Shown here in pieces: positions 26,192-36,814 of a stretch of DNA of 64,000 bases. The translations under genes were made by a program, and so were the position numbers. Numbering within the stretch: position 1 is the first letter of the stretch; every line of letters begins with the position of its first letter. The notes below the pieces were generated by a model. That model saw nothing but the letters and a program-made list of their open reading frames with translations. It did not search any database and was not told where the DNA came from. The DNA comes from Lentzea terrae (GTDB taxonomy: Bacteria > Actinomycetota > Actinomycetes > Mycobacteriales > Pseudonocardiaceae): positions 208,036 to 272,035 of the forward strand of contig NZ_QFWW01000007.1 in NCBI RefSeq assembly GCF_003265345.1. The letters run 5' to 3'.

Positions 26192-27235
26192 GTGAGCACC
26201 GAGTTCCCGCCGGTTGAGCCGCCGGACGAGACCGTTCTGCGCGAGGCCGAGGCCCGGCACGCGGTGCTGACCAAGCCGGTCGGCTCGCTCGGCAGGCTCG
26301 AGGAGCTGGGCAACTGGATCGCGGCGTGCCAGGGCGTGGTGCCGCCGAAGCCGTTCGTGCGGCCTCGGGTTGTCGTCTTCGCTGGCGACCACGGCATCAC
26401 GGCGCAGGGCGTGTCGGCGTACCCGAGCGAGGTGACCGGCCAGATGGTCGCGAACTTCCTGACCGGTGGCGCCGCGGTGAACGTGCTCGCGCAGGTCGCG
26501 GGCGCCACGGTGCGCGTGGTCGACATGGCCGTCGACGCGGACACCCCGGCTGCCGTCAGCACGCACAAGGTGCGGCGCTCGTCCGGGTCGATCGACCGCG
26601 AGGACGCGCTCACCCGCGAGGAGTGCGAGCTCGCGATCGCGGCCGGCCGTGCCATCGCGGACGAAGAGGTCGACGCGGGCGCCGACGTACTCGTCGCCGG
26701 TGACATGGGCATCGGCAACACGACTCCGGCTGCCGTGCTGATCGCGTCGCTGACCGGGTCTGAGCCCGTCGCGGTCGTCGGGCGCGGCACGGGCATCGAC
26801 GACCACGCGTGGATGCGCAAGACGGCGGCGATCCGGGACTCGCTGCGCCGCGCTCGCCTGGTGATCAGCGACCCGATCGCGTTGCTCGCCACCGCCGGTG
26901 GTGCCGACCTGGCCGCGATGGCCGGGTTCCTGGCCCAGGCGGCGGTGCGCCGGACTCCGGTCGTGCTCGACGGCGTCGTCGTCGGTGCGGCCGCTGTCGT
27001 CGCCGAGGAACTGGCGCCGGGCGCGCGCGAGTGGTGGGTGGCTGGGCACCAGTCGGCCGAGCCCGCGCACGCGATCGCGCTCGGGCACCTGAACCTGAAG
27101 CCGCTGCTGGAGTTCGAGATGCGACTCGGCGAGGGTTCCGGTGCGGTGGCGGCGCTGCCGTTGCTGATCTCGGCGGTGAAGGTGCTCGCGGAGATGGCGA
27201 CGTTCGAGAGCGCCGGCGTCACCAACAAGGAATGA
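26192..27235 (+). CDS. cobT: Nicotinate-nucleotide:dimethylbenzimidazole phosphoribosyltransferase
   Basis: The product is 347 aa from GTG 26192. Typical segments are [56 protein letters not shown] and the catalytic Glu region [13 protein letters not shown]. The enzyme makes alpha-ribazole phosphate, the lower ligand of cobalamin. It lies in the cobUTS operon and matches Rv2207 in position. Confidence 0.94.
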   Translation: MSTEFPPVEPPDETVLREAEARHAVLTKPVGSLGRLEELGNWIAACQGVVPPKPFVRPRVVVFAGDHGITAQGVSAYPSEVTGQMVANFLTGGAAVNVLAQVAGATVRVVDMAVDADTPAAVSTHKVRRSSGSIDREDALTREECELAIAAGRAIADEEVDAGADVLVAGDMGIGNTTPAAVLIASLTGSEPVAVVGRGTGIDDHAWMRKTAAIRDSLRRARLVISDPIALLATAGGADLAAMAGFLAQAAVRRTPVVLDGVVVGAAAVVAEELAPGAREWWVAGHQSAEPAHAIALGHLNLKPLLEFEMRLGEGSGAVAALPLLISAVKVLAEMATFESAGVTNKE

Positions 27236-27247
27236 AGCTTTGCCCAA

Positions 27248-27949
27248 ATGAAACTGGCTCTGTCGTGGCTGACCGTCCTGCCGCTGCACGTCGACAACGT
27301 CGACCGCAAAGCGGCAGGGCGGGCCATCGCATGCACGCCAGTTGTCGGCGTTCTGCTCGGCGCGTTCGTCGTCGGCGTGCTCAAGCTGTTCGCAATATCC
27401 AATATATCGGCGCTCGTGGCAGGCTTCCTGGCCGTCGGCGTCGTCGCGCTGTGCACGCGCGGTATGCACCTTGATGGTCTTGCGGATACTGCAGACGGTC
27501 TGGGGTGCTACGGGCCGCCGGAGCGCGCGCTGCAGGTCATGAAGGACGGCGGCGCCGGGCCGTTCGGCGTCGTCACGTTGATCGTGGTGCTGGGGGCGCA
27601 GGCCGCCGCGCTCCCCCACGCGCACTGGGGCGTTGTCGTGCTCGCGTTCGCGACGAGCCGAGCCGCGTTCGGTGTCTGCTGTGTGCGAGGTGTGTCCGCC
27701 GCGCGTCCCGAAGGTTTGGGCGCGCTGGTCGCCGGTACACAGCATCCAATGCTCGTCGTCGGCACGTGGGTGGTGCTCGCCGCGGCGGCGGTTCCGCTCG
27801 GCTGGCGGGCGGTCGTCGCCGTCGTCGTCGCGGCAGCGCTGGTGTGGTTGCTGGTGCGGCACACCGGAAAGCGTTTCGGCGGCATCACCGGTGATGTGCT
27901 CGGTGCTGCCGCCGAAATCGCGCTTCTGGCAGTGCTCGTGATCGCTTAG
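27248..27949 (+). CDS. cobS: Adenosylcobinamide-GDP ribazoletransferase (cobalamin synthase)
   Basis: The 233-aa membrane protein has about six helices. The conserved acidic signature is [17 protein letters not shown], and a later motif is [14 protein letters not shown]. It joins adenosylcobinamide-GDP with alpha-ribazole at the membrane. A palindrome-family copy (27392-27410) lies in frame and encodes FAISNISAL within a helix. The stop overlaps the ilvE stop by 4 bases tail to tail. Confidence 0.92.
   Translation: MKLALSWLTVLPLHVDNVDRKAAGRAIACTPVVGVLLGAFVVGVLKLFAISNISALVAGFLAVGVVALCTRGMHLDGLADTADGLGCYGPPERALQVMKDGGAGPFGVVTLIVVLGAQAAALPHAHWGVVVLAFATSRAAFGVCCVRGVSAARPEGLGALVAGTQHPMLVVGTWVVLAAAAVPLGWRAVVAVVVAAALVWLLVRHTGKRFGGITGDVLGAAAEIALLAVLVIA
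27392..27410. repeat. Intragenic AT-rich palindromic element in cobS
   Basis: GCAATATCCAATATATCGG lies in frame and replaces or extends a transmembrane helix segment. Confidence 0.75.
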
Positions 27950-29034
27950 CCCAGGGTGGTCATCCAGCCGTGGGGGTCGGCGACGTGGCCGTGCTGGAGG
28001 CCGGTCAGGCGCTCGCGCAGCTTCATCGTCACCGAACCCGTGCCACCGCCTGCGATGTCGAACTCGCCGCCGGCGTGCTTGACGTGACCGACCGGCGTGA
28101 TGACCGCGGCCGTGCCACAGGCGAAGACCTCGGTGAGCTCACCGGAGGCGTTGGCCTTCTCCCACTCGTCGGTGGAGATGCGCCGCTCCTCCACGGACAG
28201 TCCGAGGTCCGAGGCCAGCTGCAGCAGCGAGCTGCGGGTGATGCCGGGCAGCAGCGTGCCGGTCAGCTCCGGGGTGACGACCTTGTCGCCGAAGACGAAG
28301 AACAGGTTCATGCCGCCCATCTCCTCGACCCAGCGGCGTTCCACCGCGTCGAGCCAGACGACCTGGTCGCAGCCCTTCTCGGCGGCCTGCGCCTGCGCCA
28401 CGAGCGACGCGGCGTAGTTGCCGGCGAACTTGGCCGCGCCGGTGCCACCGGGGGCGGCGCGCACGTACTCGGTCGAGAGCCACACGCTCACCGGGCGGAC
28501 GCCGCTCGCGAAGTAGGAGCCGGCGGGTGAGGCGATCAGCACGTAGAGGTACTCGGACGCGGGTCGCACGCCGAGGCCCTTCTCCGTGGAGATCATGAAC
28601 GGCCGCAGGTAGAGGGACTCCTCCTCGGCCGACGGCACCCAGCGGCTGTCGACCGCGAGGATCTGCCGGACGGACTCCAGGAAGAGCTCGTCGGGAAGTT
28701 CGGGCATCGCCATGCGGCGGGCCGAGGAGCGGAAGCGCTCGGCGTTGGCCTCAGGGCGGAAGGACGCGATCGAACCGTCGGGCTGGCGGTAGGCCTTGAG
28801 CCCTTCGAAGATCGCTTGGCCGTAGTGCAGCACCATTGCCGCGGGGTCGAGTGAGAGAGAGCTGTAGGGGCCGACTTCGGCGTCGTGCCAGCCCTTCTCC
28901 CGGTTCCAGCGGATCGTCACCATGTGGTCGGTGAAGTGCTGCCCGAAGCCCGGCTTGGCAAGTACCTCCGCTACGCGCTCCGGGGTCGCCGGGTGCGGGT
29001 GGGGAGTCCGGGTGAAAGGCAACTCGCTCGTCAT
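27946..29034 (-). CDS. ilvE: Branched-chain amino acid aminotransferase
   Basis: The product is 362 aa from ATG 29034 ([15 protein letters not shown]). The PLP lysine is in [14 protein letters not shown]. Other fold-IV signatures are [19 protein letters not shown] and [15 protein letters not shown]. It catalyses the last step of valine, leucine and isoleucine synthesis and the first of their degradation. Rv2210c is the counterpart. Confidence 0.95.
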   Translation of the reverse strand: MTSELPFTRTPHPHPATPERVAEVLAKPGFGQHFTDHMVTIRWNREKGWHDAEVGPYSSLSLDPAAMVLHYGQAIFEGLKAYRQPDGSIASFRPEANAERFRSSARRMAMPELPDELFLESVRQILAVDSRWVPSAEEESLYLRPFMISTEKGLGVRPASEYLYVLIASPAGSYFASGVRPVSVWLSTEYVRAAPGGTGAAKFAGNYAASLVAQAQAAEKGCDQVVWLDAVERRWVEEMGGMNLFFVFGDKVVTPELTGTLLPGITRSSLLQLASDLGLSVEERRISTDEWEKANASGELTEVFACGTAAVITPVGHVKHAGGEFDIAGGGTGSVTMKLRERLTGLQHGHVADPHGWMTTLG

Positions 29035-29126
29035 GTGAGCACGGTAACCCGCTGGTCGGGATACGGAAAATCGTCTTCTCAAAACTCGGACGTCCTACTA
29101 AGTCAGGCTCGTTAGAGTCTCCGGCC

Positions 29127-29405
29127 ATGACCGAGGCGGAACGATCTTCGAAGGGTGCGGACGTCCGCACCGTGTTACAAGCCGCGCTGCTCGTTCTGGG
29201 CACCGGGATGACGTTGCTGGACGGCTGGGTGCTCGGCGGTGTCGGCGGTGTGGTGGGCGCCGTGTTCGCCGCGGCGATCTTCCTGGTCTGCTACTGGGCG
29301 ATGACCAAGGACAGCGCGTCGACCAACGGCCGCATCATCGGGCTTGCGGTGTGCGTTGGCGTGACGCTGCTCGTTTTCCTCTCAGTGACGCTGTCAGCCC
29401 GATGA
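29127..29405 (+). CDS. Small membrane protein, 92 aa
   Basis: The product starts at ATG 29127, divergent from ilvE. It has three hydrophobic segments (about 15-33, 37-58, 70-90) separated by a Gly-rich turn. No motif identifies a function. Its last 71 bases overlap the 3' end of the converging permease gene, and both frames look coding there. Confidence 0.6.
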   Translation: MTEAERSSKGADVRTVLQAALLVLGTGMTLLDGWVLGGVGGVVGAVFAAAIFLVCYWAMTKDSASTNGRIIGLAVCVGVTLLVFLSVTLSAR

Positions 29406-30570
29406 GTCCGGTGCCCGCGCCCAGCCCCGCGAGGGAGATGAGCAGCGCGGGCACCGGCGTGCTCATCGCGAGCAGCACCGAGAGCCCTAGTCCGAGGCAA
29501 GCCGTGCGCATCGGCCACGTGCGGTCGTTCTGCAGCAGCACTCGAGCCGACGCGTTGGTGAAGGCGTAGTAGAACAACGTCGCGCACGCCGCCACGCCGA
29601 GCGCGGTCGCCATCGGCATGAACGCGATCGCGAGAGCGGAACCCACGACGACGGCGAGAGTGAGCGCGCTCGGCTTGAGGCGCGACGGCAGGTCGCCGTC
29701 CTCGACGAGTCCCATCAACGTGCGGTGCGCGGACGAGAGAACGAAATGCAGTGCGGCCACACCGGCCACCGCTGCTGCGATCTGAACTAACGGCACCAAC
29801 GCCGATGCGTCTGCTGCGACGAGTGCGTCTCGCAGTGGCGCGGGCGACAACGCGAGGCGCGCGCTGCCGAGCTGACGGAGTACACCGGCGCCCACGGCCA
29901 GATAGACCACGAAGGACAGTCCGATCAGGACTGGAATCGCGACCATCAGCACGGACGGCGAGTGCGGCTGCTCACCGCGTTGGGGCGCGGTGATGCGTTC
30001 GAAACCCGTGAACGCCATGAACATCAGGCCCGCGACGCCGACGAGCTCGTTGACCGTGCCCGTCTCCCCCGCCGACGGCACCGGTGCGATCGAGAAGCTC
30101 GACGCGATCACGAGGGCCAGCACACCGAGCACCACCAGCGACACGAGCACGCTGACACCCGCGCTGAAGCGGAACCCCACCGCGCCGAGCAGCGCCGTGC
30201 CCGCGACGAGGGCGAGCGCGCCGACCACCGGCTGGTCCGGCACCACGTACGCGCCGAACATCAACGCCACCGCCGCCGCCATCGCGCACCGGCCGAGCAG
30301 GTGGGCGCTCGCCGTCATCCGTGCGGGCCACACGCCGAGCTGCGCGCGCACATATCCGTAACCGCCACCGACGTCCGGGTAGGCGCGGGACTGGTCGGCG
30401 GTCGAGAAAGCACAGCACAGCGCGGCGAACGCGGAGATGGCCAGCGCCGGGAGCACCCACCAGCCCGCAAGGCTTGCTGCTGGGGCGAATCCGGCGAAGA
30501 CCCCGGCACCGAGCACCGCGGGGAGACCGAGCGCGACCGTGGCAACGATCTCGCGAGGCTTGTGGGTCAC
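29335..30570 (-). CDS. APC-superfamily amino acid permease
   Basis: The product is 411 aa from GTG 30570 (VTHKPREIVATVALGLP). About eleven to twelve membrane helices are present. The first has LPAVLGAGVFAGFAP, the APC glycine-rich start, and DVGGGYGYVRAQLG follows helix two. It resembles YjeH-type or amino acid/polyamine transporters; the substrate is unclear. It is divergent from pepA. Confidence 0.8.
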   Translation of the reverse strand: MTHKPREIVATVALGLPAVLGAGVFAGFAPAASLAGWWVLPALAISAFAALCCAFSTADQSRAYPDVGGGYGYVRAQLGVWPARMTASAHLLGRCAMAAAVALMFGAYVVPDQPVVGALALVAGTALLGAVGFRFSAGVSVLVSLVVLGVLALVIASSFSIAPVPSAGETGTVNELVGVAGLMFMAFTGFERITAPQRGEQPHSPSVLMVAIPVLIGLSFVVYLAVGAGVLRQLGSARLALSPAPLRDALVAADASALVPLVQIAAAVAGVAALHFVLSSAHRTLMGLVEDGDLPSRLKPSALTLAVVVGSALAIAFMPMATALGVAACATLFYYAFTNASARVLLQNDRTWPMRTACLGLGLSVLLAMSTPVPALLISLAGLGAGTGLIGLTASLRGKRAASRQRTPQAR

Positions 30571-30772
30571 GGGTACACATTCGCAGATGCGGCATCCGGT
30601 CGTAACCACCCGGTCGACTGATGCGCGAAATGGGCGAATCGCCACTGTGCGCAACTGTGAACGTCACTGATTGCGGCCGAACGGGGCGGGCAACGGCGTT
30701 AGTGGACAGTCGGACCTTTAGCATAGGTCACGATTCCGAGCACCCCTACCACGCACAACCCTGGAGCAGCAC

Positions 30773-32245
30773 GTGACAGCCCCGAAGCTGGCCCTCACCG
30801 AAGGTGACCTGAGCACCACCGCCGCGGACGCAGTCGTCGTGGGCACCCTGCAGGGTGCGGACGGTCTGGAGCTCGCCCCCGGTGCCGAAGCTGTCAGCGC
30901 CGCGTTCGACGGCGCACTGCTCGAGGTGCTCGGGACCCTGCGCGCGACCGGCAAGGCCGACGAGCTCGTGAAGGTGCCGACGTTCGGCAAGCTGGCCGCC
31001 CCGCTCGTGCTGGCCGTCGGCCTCGGCAAGACCGCCGGCGAGGAGCAGGTGCGCCGCGCGTCCGGTGTCGCCGCCCGCGCACTGGCCGGCAAGAAGCGCG
31101 CGCTCAACACGCTGGCTTCGCTGCACGTCGCCGCCGCCGCTGAGGGCACGCTGCTCGGTGCCTACTCGTTCACCGAGTACAAGTCGGAGAAGGGTGAGGG
31201 CCCGGTCGCGAAGGTCGACCTCATCGCCGCCGGCTCGAAGGAGAACAAGGCCGCGCTGAAGGCCGCCGTCGCGATCGCCGAGGCCGTCGCCATCGCGCGC
31301 GACTTCATCAACACCCCGCCGAACGACCTCTACCCCGCCTCGTTCGCCGACCGCGCCGCCAAGCTCGCCACCGCCGCCGGTCTCGACGTCGAGGTGCTCG
31401 ACGAGAAGGCGCTCAAGAAGCAGGGCTTCGGCGGCATCCTGGGCGTCGGCGGCGGTTCGTCGCGCCAGCCGCGGCTCGTGCGGATCTCGTACAAGGGCGC
31501 CAAGGCCACCAAGAAGGTCGCGCTGGTCGGCAAGGGCATCACCTTCGACACCGGCGGCATCTCGATCAAGCCGGCCGCGAACATGGACGAGATGACCTCG
31601 GACATGTCCGGCGCCGCCGCGATCGTCGCCACCATGGTGCTCGCCGCGAAGCTCAAGTACCCGCTGGAGATCATCGCGTCGATCCCGATGGCGGAGAACA
31701 TGCCGTCCGGCGACGCCTACCGCCCCGGCGACGTGCTGACCATGTACGGCGGCAAGACCGTCGAGGTGCTCAACACCGACGCCGAGGGCCGGCTGATCCT
31801 GTCCGACGCCATCGTGCGCGCGTGCGAGGACGGCCCTGACTACCTGATCGAGACCGCGACCCTGACCGGCGCGCAGGTCGTCGCCCTGGGCAAGCGCACC
31901 TCGGGCGTCATGGGCTCCGACGAGTTCCGCGACCGCGTGGCGGCCATCGGCACCGCGGTCGGCGAGTCGGCGTGGCCGATGCCGCTGCCGGAGGAGCTCC
32001 GCGCGGACCTCGACTCGCGCCTGGCCGACCTGGCCAACGTCACCGGGCACCGGTGGGGCGGCATGCTCGCGGCCGGCCTGTTCCTGCGCGAGTTCGTGGC
32101 CGAGGGCGTGCAGTGGGCGCACATCGACATCGCCGGCCCGGCGTACCACACGGGTGGCCCGTACGGGTACACCGCGAAGGGCGGCACCGGCGTTCCGGTG
32201 CGGACCATCGCGGCGGTGCTCGCGGACATCGCGGCCAACGGCTGA
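30773..32245 (+). CDS. pepA: Leucyl aminopeptidase (M17 family)
   Basis: The product is 490 aa from GTG 30773. The M17 catalytic domain has the metal-binding Lys/Asp region [16 protein letters not shown], the Asp in [10 protein letters not shown], and the signature [13 protein letters not shown]. The N-terminal macro-like domain is typical. It removes N-terminal residues from peptides as a cytosolic hexamer and matches Rv2213 (PepB). It is monocistronic with a terminator 15 bases after the stop. Confidence 0.94.
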   Translation: MTAPKLALTEGDLSTTAADAVVVGTLQGADGLELAPGAEAVSAAFDGALLEVLGTLRATGKADELVKVPTFGKLAAPLVLAVGLGKTAGEEQVRRASGVAARALAGKKRALNTLASLHVAAAAEGTLLGAYSFTEYKSEKGEGPVAKVDLIAAGSKENKAALKAAVAIAEAVAIARDFINTPPNDLYPASFADRAAKLATAAGLDVEVLDEKALKKQGFGGILGVGGGSSRQPRLVRISYKGAKATKKVALVGKGITFDTGGISIKPAANMDEMTSDMSGAAAIVATMVLAAKLKYPLEIIASIPMAENMPSGDAYRPGDVLTMYGGKTVEVLNTDAEGRLILSDAIVRACEDGPDYLIETATLTGAQVVALGKRTSGVMGSDEFRDRVAAIGTAVGESAWPMPLPEELRADLDSRLADLANVTGHRWGGMLAAGLFLREFVAEGVQWAHIDIAGPAYHTGGPYGYTAKGGTGVPVRTIAAVLADIAANG

Positions 32246-32260
32246 CCCAGCTGTTTCGAC

Positions 32261-32292
32261 ACGGGCGGGGTTCCTCCGGGAACTCCGCCCGT
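32261..32292. terminator. Terminator after pepA
   Basis: ACGGGCGGGGTTCC (32261-32274) pairs with GGAACTCCGCCCGT (32279-32292) with one G-U, loop TCCG, followed by TCGCGTTT. Confidence 0.85.
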
Positions 32293-32317
32293 TCGCGTTT
32301 CCCGTCCAGCGCGCACG

Positions 32318-32369
32318 GCCTTAGCAACGAGTGTTTTGCGGACGAAGTCCAAAGAGCCATTGCTAAGGC
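32318..32369. repeat. Long-loop inverted repeat of unknown role
   Basis: GCCTTAGCAA (32318-32327) and TTGCTAAGGC (32360-32369) are perfect 10-base arms. The 32-base interior has GGAC/GTCC pairing potential. It lies in the 260-base gap between pepA and the OsmC gene and just before a palindrome-family copy. The outer stem is too AT-rich and far apart for a normal terminator. Confidence 0.6.
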
Positions 32370-32392
32370 GCAGGTCAGCGGGGTGAGTGGAA

Positions 32393-32404
32393 CTGATATA
32401 TCGG
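32393..32404. repeat. AT-rich palindromic element, intergenic
   Basis: CTGATATATCGG lies upstream of the OsmC-family gene. Confidence 0.75.
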
Positions 32405-32505
32405 TTTGGGTTGGCCATGGAGGTGGCGCGGTCGGGTGGCGGCTGAACGGAGACACGTGTCTCACGGGGCTAGGTCGGCGCGGCCCGTGAGAGGAGTATT
32501 TCCAC

Positions 32506-32970
32506 ATGGGGACGCATCAGTACGAGGTCGACGTCGTCTGGACCGGCAACACCGGGAGCGGGACTTCCGGGTACAAGAGCTACGAGCGGGCGCACGAGGT
32601 TCGCGCTGAGGGCAAGGAGCTGATCCTCGGGTCGTCGGATCCGTCGTTCCGGGGTGACCGGAGCAGGTACAACCCCGAGGAGCTGCTCGTCGCGTCGCTG
32701 TCGCAGTGCCACATGCTTTGGTACCTGCACCTCGCGTCGGTCAACGGCGTGGTCGTCACCGGCTACCGCGATCACGCAACCGGGACGATGGCCGAGCACC
32801 CCGACGGGTCCGGGCGGTTCACCGAGGTGACGTTGAACCCCGTCGTGACCGTTGCCGATCCCGCGACCAGGGAGACGGCGCAGGCGTTGCACGAGAAGGC
32901 GCACTCGATGTGCTTCATCGCGGCGAGCGTCAATTTTCCGGTGCGCCACGAACCGACGGTGCTGGTTTAG
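32506..32970 (+). CDS. OsmC/Ohr-family peroxide-handling protein
   Basis: The product is 154 aa from ATG 32506, with GAGGAG upstream. The two family cysteines are in ASLSQCHMLWYLH and AHSMCFIAAS, as in thiol-dependent hydroperoxide reductases that use a dihydrolipoyl-type reductant. lpdA and the lipoyl E2 lie 0.5-2 kb downstream, a suggestive but unproven link. The stop overlaps the converging 108-aa gene by 4 bases. Confidence 0.88.
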   Translation: MGTHQYEVDVVWTGNTGSGTSGYKSYERAHEVRAEGKELILGSSDPSFRGDRSRYNPEELLVASLSQCHMLWYLHLASVNGVVVTGYRDHATGTMAEHPDGSGRFTEVTLNPVVTVADPATRETAQALHEKAHSMCFIAASVNFPVRHEPTVLV

Positions 32971-33293
32971 AGATCGCCGGCGGCCTTTTTGCGCGCGGTG
33001 TAGTCGCGCATGCGCTTCGGGTAGCCGACGATGCCGGCGTCGTAGATCGGCATGCCGAGTTTGCGGGCGAACGAACGCGCGGCATCAGGGGACGCGACTC
33101 GGCGGCGGGTCCACTCGCCGTCGTGAGCGACCAGGACCACAGTGGTTTCGGTCACCGTGGTCTTCGGTTCCACGTAGGCCTCGACACCGTGGCGGCTCTT
33201 CGTCCACTGCTCGAGGTGGCTCGTGTCCTGGTTGGAGGCGGTCCGCAGCACGCCAGGGCGCGGCTTCCTGCGAAAACGATCGAACAGCCCCAT
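32967..33293 (-). CDS. Conserved uncharacterised actinobacterial protein, 108 aa
   Basis: The product starts MGLFDRFRRKPRPG at ATG 33293 and ends with a basic tail KRMRDYTARKKAAG. The middle has a VLVAHDGEWTRRRV strand pair and a PIYDAGIVGYPKRM motif. I recall similar short proteins next to lpdA in actinomycetes, sometimes labelled oxidoreductase without basis. The function is unknown. Confidence 0.65.
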   Translation of the reverse strand: MGLFDRFRRKPRPGVLRTASNQDTSHLEQWTKSRHGVEAYVEPKTTVTETTVVLVAHDGEWTRRRVASPDAARSFARKLGMPIYDAGIVGYPKRMRDYTARKKAAGDL

Positions 33294-33472
33294 CGAGCAC
33301 CTCCACGGCTTCCCTCCACCATGGTGCCAGGTGAGGGTGTTATGAGTAGGTGAATGATCAGAACGGGGCGTGGTGTCCTATGCCGGATCACCATGCTCCG
33401 GGAACTAGTGACAAGATGGCCGCGTACCTCGCGCGCACCCGCGCGTAGTAAGTAATCCCGAGGAGATCCGAA

Positions 33473-34861
33473 GTGACTTCGCCGGAACTGGATTCGGCCA
33501 CCAACGCCGATCTCGTGATCCTCGGCGGTGGATCGGGTGGCTACGCCTGCGCGTTCCGCGCGGCCGAGCTCGGCCTGTCCGTCGTCCTGGTCGAGAAGGA
33601 CAAGCTGGGTGGCACGTGCCTGCACCGCGGCTGCATCCCGACCAAGGCGCTGCTGCACGCGGCCGAGGTCGCGGACAACGCCCGCGAAGGCGACCAGTTC
33701 GGTGTGAAGAGCTCGCTCGAGGGCATCGACATCGCCGGTGTCAACTCGTACAAGGACGGCGTGATCTCGCGGCTCTACAAGGGCCTGCAGGGTCTGGCGA
33801 AGGCCAACAAGGTCACCATGGTCGAGGGTGCCGGCACGTTCGTCGGCCCGAACACCGTCGTCGTGAACGGTCAGCGCTACACGGGCAAGAACGTGGTGCT
33901 CGCAACCGGTTCGTACGCCCGCAGCCTGCCCGGTCTGGAGATCGGCGGCCGCGTGATCACCAGCGACCAGGCGCTCAACCTGGACTTCATCCCGGAGAAG
34001 GTCGTCGTCCTCGGCGGCGGCGTCATCGGCGTGGAGTTCGCGAGCGTGTGGCGGTCGTTCGGCGCGGACGTGACCATCGTCGAGGCCCTGCCCCGCCTGG
34101 TGCCGGCCGAGGACGAGTACGCGTCCAAGCAGCTCGAGCGCGCCTTCCGCAAGCGCGGCATCAAGTTCAAGACCGGCGTGAAGTTCACCGGCGCCACCCA
34201 GACCGACTCGGGCGTGTCCGTCACGCTGGAGAACGGCGACGTCCTCGACGCCGACCTGCTGCTGGTCGCGGTCGGCCGCGGCCCGAACAGCGCGGGCCAC
34301 GGCTACGAGGAAGCCGGCATCAAGATCGACCGCGGGTTCGTCCTCACCGACGAGCGCCTGCGCACGAACCTGCCGAACGTGTACGCGGTCGGCGACATCG
34401 TGCCTGGCCTGCAGCTCGCGCACCGCGGTTTCCAGCAGGGCATCTTCGTGGCCGAGGAGATCGCCGGCCAGAACCCGAAGGTGATCGACGAGGCGGGCAT
34501 CCCGCGCGTCACCTACTGCAAGCCCGAGGTCGCTTCCGTCGGTCTCACCGAGGCCGCGGCCAAGGAGAAGTACGGGTCCGCCGAGGTGTTCATCTACGAC
34601 CTCGCGGGCAACGGCAAGAGCCAGATCCTCAAGACCGCTGGTGGCGTGAAGCTCGTCAAGGCTCCCGACGGCCCGGTCGTCGGCGTCACCATGGTCGGCG
34701 AACGCGTCGGCGAGCTCATCGGTGAGGCCCAGCTGATCTACAGCTGGGAGGCTTACCCGGAGGACGTGGCTCCGCTGATCCACGCCCACCCGACCCAGAC
34801 TGAAGCCCTCGGCGAGGCCTTCCTCGCCCTGGCCGGCAAGCCGCTGCACGTGCACGGCTGA
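33473..34861 (+). CDS. lpdA: Dihydrolipoyl dehydrogenase (E3)
   Basis: The product is 462 aa from GTG 33473, behind GAGGAGAT. It has an N-terminal FAD site ([20 protein letters not shown]), redox-active disulfide [20 protein letters not shown] site [17 protein letters not shown] and C-terminal His-Glu pair [14 protein letters not shown]. It reoxidises lipoyl groups of the E2 encoded 50 bases downstream. Confidence 0.95.
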   Translation: MTSPELDSATNADLVILGGGSGGYACAFRAAELGLSVVLVEKDKLGGTCLHRGCIPTKALLHAAEVADNAREGDQFGVKSSLEGIDIAGVNSYKDGVISRLYKGLQGLAKANKVTMVEGAGTFVGPNTVVVNGQRYTGKNVVLATGSYARSLPGLEIGGRVITSDQALNLDFIPEKVVVLGGGVIGVEFASVWRSFGADVTIVEALPRLVPAEDEYASKQLERAFRKRGIKFKTGVKFTGATQTDSGVSVTLENGDVLDADLLLVAVGRGPNSAGHGYEEAGIKIDRGFVLTDERLRTNLPNVYAVGDIVPGLQLAHRGFQQGIFVAEEIAGQNPKVIDEAGIPRVTYCKPEVASVGLTEAAAKEKYGSAEVFIYDLAGNGKSQILKTAGGVKLVKAPDGPVVGVTMVGERVGELIGEAQLIYSWEAYPEDVAPLIHAHPTQTEALGEAFLALAGKPLHVHG

Positions 34862-34911
34862 CCGTTCCCCATCCAAGTCAGCCACACGAGAGCACGAGGA
34901 GTCAGCGAACA

Positions 34912-36645
34912 ATGGCCTTCTCCGTCCAGATGCCCGCACTCGGTGAGAGCGTCACCGAGGGCACGGTCACCCGGTGGTTGAAGCAGGAAGGCGACCGGGT
35001 GGAGGTGGACGAGCCGTTGCTCGAGGTGTCCACCGACAAGGTCGACACCGAGATCCCGTCCCCGGCGGCGGGCGTCCTGCAGAAGATCGTCGCGCAGGAG
35101 GACGACACCGTCGAGGTCGGCGGCGAGCTCGCGGTCATCGGTGACGGTGACGGCGGTTCCGCCGCGCCGGCGCCTGCTCCCGCCCAGGAGTCCGCGCCCC
35201 AGGAAACGGCGCAGCCTCAGCAGACGCAGCCGTCCGCGCCGCCCGCCGAGGAAGCCGCTCCCGCCCCGGCCCCTGCTCAGTCCGGTGGCTCGGCCGAGGG
35301 CACCGACGTGACGATGCCCGCGCTCGGCGAGTCCGTCACCGAGGGCACCGTCACCCGCTGGCTGAAGCAGGTCGGCGACAGCGTCGAGGTCGACGAGCCG
35401 CTGCTCGAGGTCTCGACCGACAAGGTCGACACCGAGATCCCGTCGCCGGTCGCGGGCACGCTGCTCGAGATCAGCGCCGGTGAAGACGAGACCGTCGAGG
35501 TCGGCGGCAAGCTCGCCGTCATCGGTTCGGGCAGCCCGGCTCCGGCCGCCGCTCCCGCCCCGGCCCCGGCGCCCGCTCCGGCTGCTCCGGCACCGGCACC
35601 GCAGGCCGCTCCGGCTCCTGCCGCGCCGACCCCGGCTCCCGCGCCGGCCCCGCAGGCTGCTCCGGCCGCGCCCGCCGCGCCTGCCGGCGACGACGCGAAC
35701 GGCACGCCGTACGTCACGCCGCTCGTGCGCAAGCTCGCGTCGGAGAACGGCATCGACCTGGGCTCGCTGAAGGGCACCGGCGTCGGTGGCCGCATCCGCA
35801 AGCAGGACGTGCTGGCCGCGGTCGAGGCCAAGAAGGCCCCGGCTCCCGCGCCCGCCGCTGCTCCGGCTGCCACCGCTCCCGCCGCCCGCACCGCGACCGC
35901 CCCGGCCGTCGACAACTCGGGCAAGCGCGGCACCGTGCAGAAGCTCCCGCGGCTGCGCCAGATCGTCGCGCAGCGCACGCGCGAGTCGCTGCAGATGTCG
36001 GCCCAGCTCACCCAGGTGTTCGAGGTCGACGTCACCAAGATCGCCCGCCTGCGCAACCAGGCGAAGAAGGCGTTCGAGGCGCGTGAGGGCGCGAAGCTCA
36101 CGTTCCTGCCGTTCTTCGCGAAGGCCGCCATCGAGGCCCTCAAGGCCCACCCGGTGCTCAACGCGTCGATCGACGAGGAGCGCAAGGAGGTCACCTACCA
36201 CGGTGCCGAGCACCTCGGTCTGGCGATCGACACGGAGCGCGGCCTGCTCAACGCCGTGATCCACAACGCCGGTGACCTGAACCTGTCGGGCATCGCCCAC
36301 AAGATCGGTGACCTGGCGGCGCGCGCCCGTTCGAACAAGCTCACGCCGGACGAGCTCACCGGTGGCACGTTCTCGCTGACCAACCTGGGCAGCAACGGCG
36401 CGCTCTTCGACACCCCGATCATCCAGCAGCCGCAGGTCGGCATCCTGGGCGTCGGTGTGGTGAAGAAGCGTCCGGTCGTCATCACCGACGAGGCCGGCGA
36501 CGACACCATCGCGATCCGCTCGATGATGTACCTCGCGCTCACCTACGACCACCGTCTGGTCGACGGTGCCGACGCGGGCCGCTTCCTCACGACGGTCAAG
36601 AACCGTCTCGAGGAGGGCGCGTTCGAGGCCGACCTCGGTCTCTGA
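34912..36645 (+). CDS. sucB: 2-oxo acid dehydrogenase E2 with two lipoyl domains
   Basis: The 577-aa product has two lipoyl domains (about 1-76 and 130-205), each with lipoylated Lys in [14 protein letters not shown] (Lys43 and Lys171). Long Ala/Pro linkers follow, then a peripheral-subunit-binding domain ([19 protein letters not shown]) and a CAT-type acyltransferase ending [16 protein letters not shown]. In actinobacteria this E2 (Rv2215, DlaT) serves pyruvate dehydrogenase and related complexes, so succinyl specificity is not certain. lpdA upstream and lipB downstream form a lipoate block. Confidence 0.94.
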   Translation: MAFSVQMPALGESVTEGTVTRWLKQEGDRVEVDEPLLEVSTDKVDTEIPSPAAGVLQKIVAQEDDTVEVGGELAVIGDGDGGSAAPAPAPAQESAPQETAQPQQTQPSAPPAEEAAPAPAPAQSGGSAEGTDVTMPALGESVTEGTVTRWLKQVGDSVEVDEPLLEVSTDKVDTEIPSPVAGTLLEISAGEDETVEVGGKLAVIGSGSPAPAAAPAPAPAPAPAAPAPAPQAAPAPAAPTPAPAPAPQAAPAAPAAPAGDDANGTPYVTPLVRKLASENGIDLGSLKGTGVGGRIRKQDVLAAVEAKKAPAPAPAAAPAATAPAARTATAPAVDNSGKRGTVQKLPRLRQIVAQRTRESLQMSAQLTQVFEVDVTKIARLRNQAKKAFEAREGAKLTFLPFFAKAAIEALKAHPVLNASIDEERKEVTYHGAEHLGLAIDTERGLLNAVIHNAGDLNLSGIAHKIGDLAARARSNKLTPDELTGGTFSLTNLGSNGALFDTPIIQQPQVGILGVGVVKKRPVVITDEAGDDTIAIRSMMYLALTYDHRLVDGADAGRFLTTVKNRLEEGAFEADLGL

Positions 36646-36651
36646 CCAGCG

Positions 36652-36698
36652 CTGATATCCAATATATTGGCGACTGATCGCTGATATGTCGGATATCG
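36652..36698. repeat. Two AT-rich palindromic elements after sucB
   Basis: CTGATATCCAATATATTGG (36652-36670) and CTGATATGTCGGATATCG (36681-36698) lie 7 and 36 bases after the E2 stop, before the terminator. Confidence 0.8.
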
Positions 36699-36713
36699 CT
36701 GACGAGTGTGATC

Positions 36714-36745
36714 GAAGGCCACCCCGGTTTGCCGGGGTGGCCTTC
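36714..36745. terminator. Terminator after sucB
   Basis: GAAGGCCACCCCGG (36714-36727) and CCGGGGTGGCCTTC (36732-36745) pair perfectly over 14 bases with loop TTTG. Confidence 0.9.
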
Positions 36746-36814
36746 GGCACATCCTGAGTCCGGTATGTGATGTGCGGCTGTGCACGCGATGGTTGAGTGG
36801 GGAACGATCTACCT

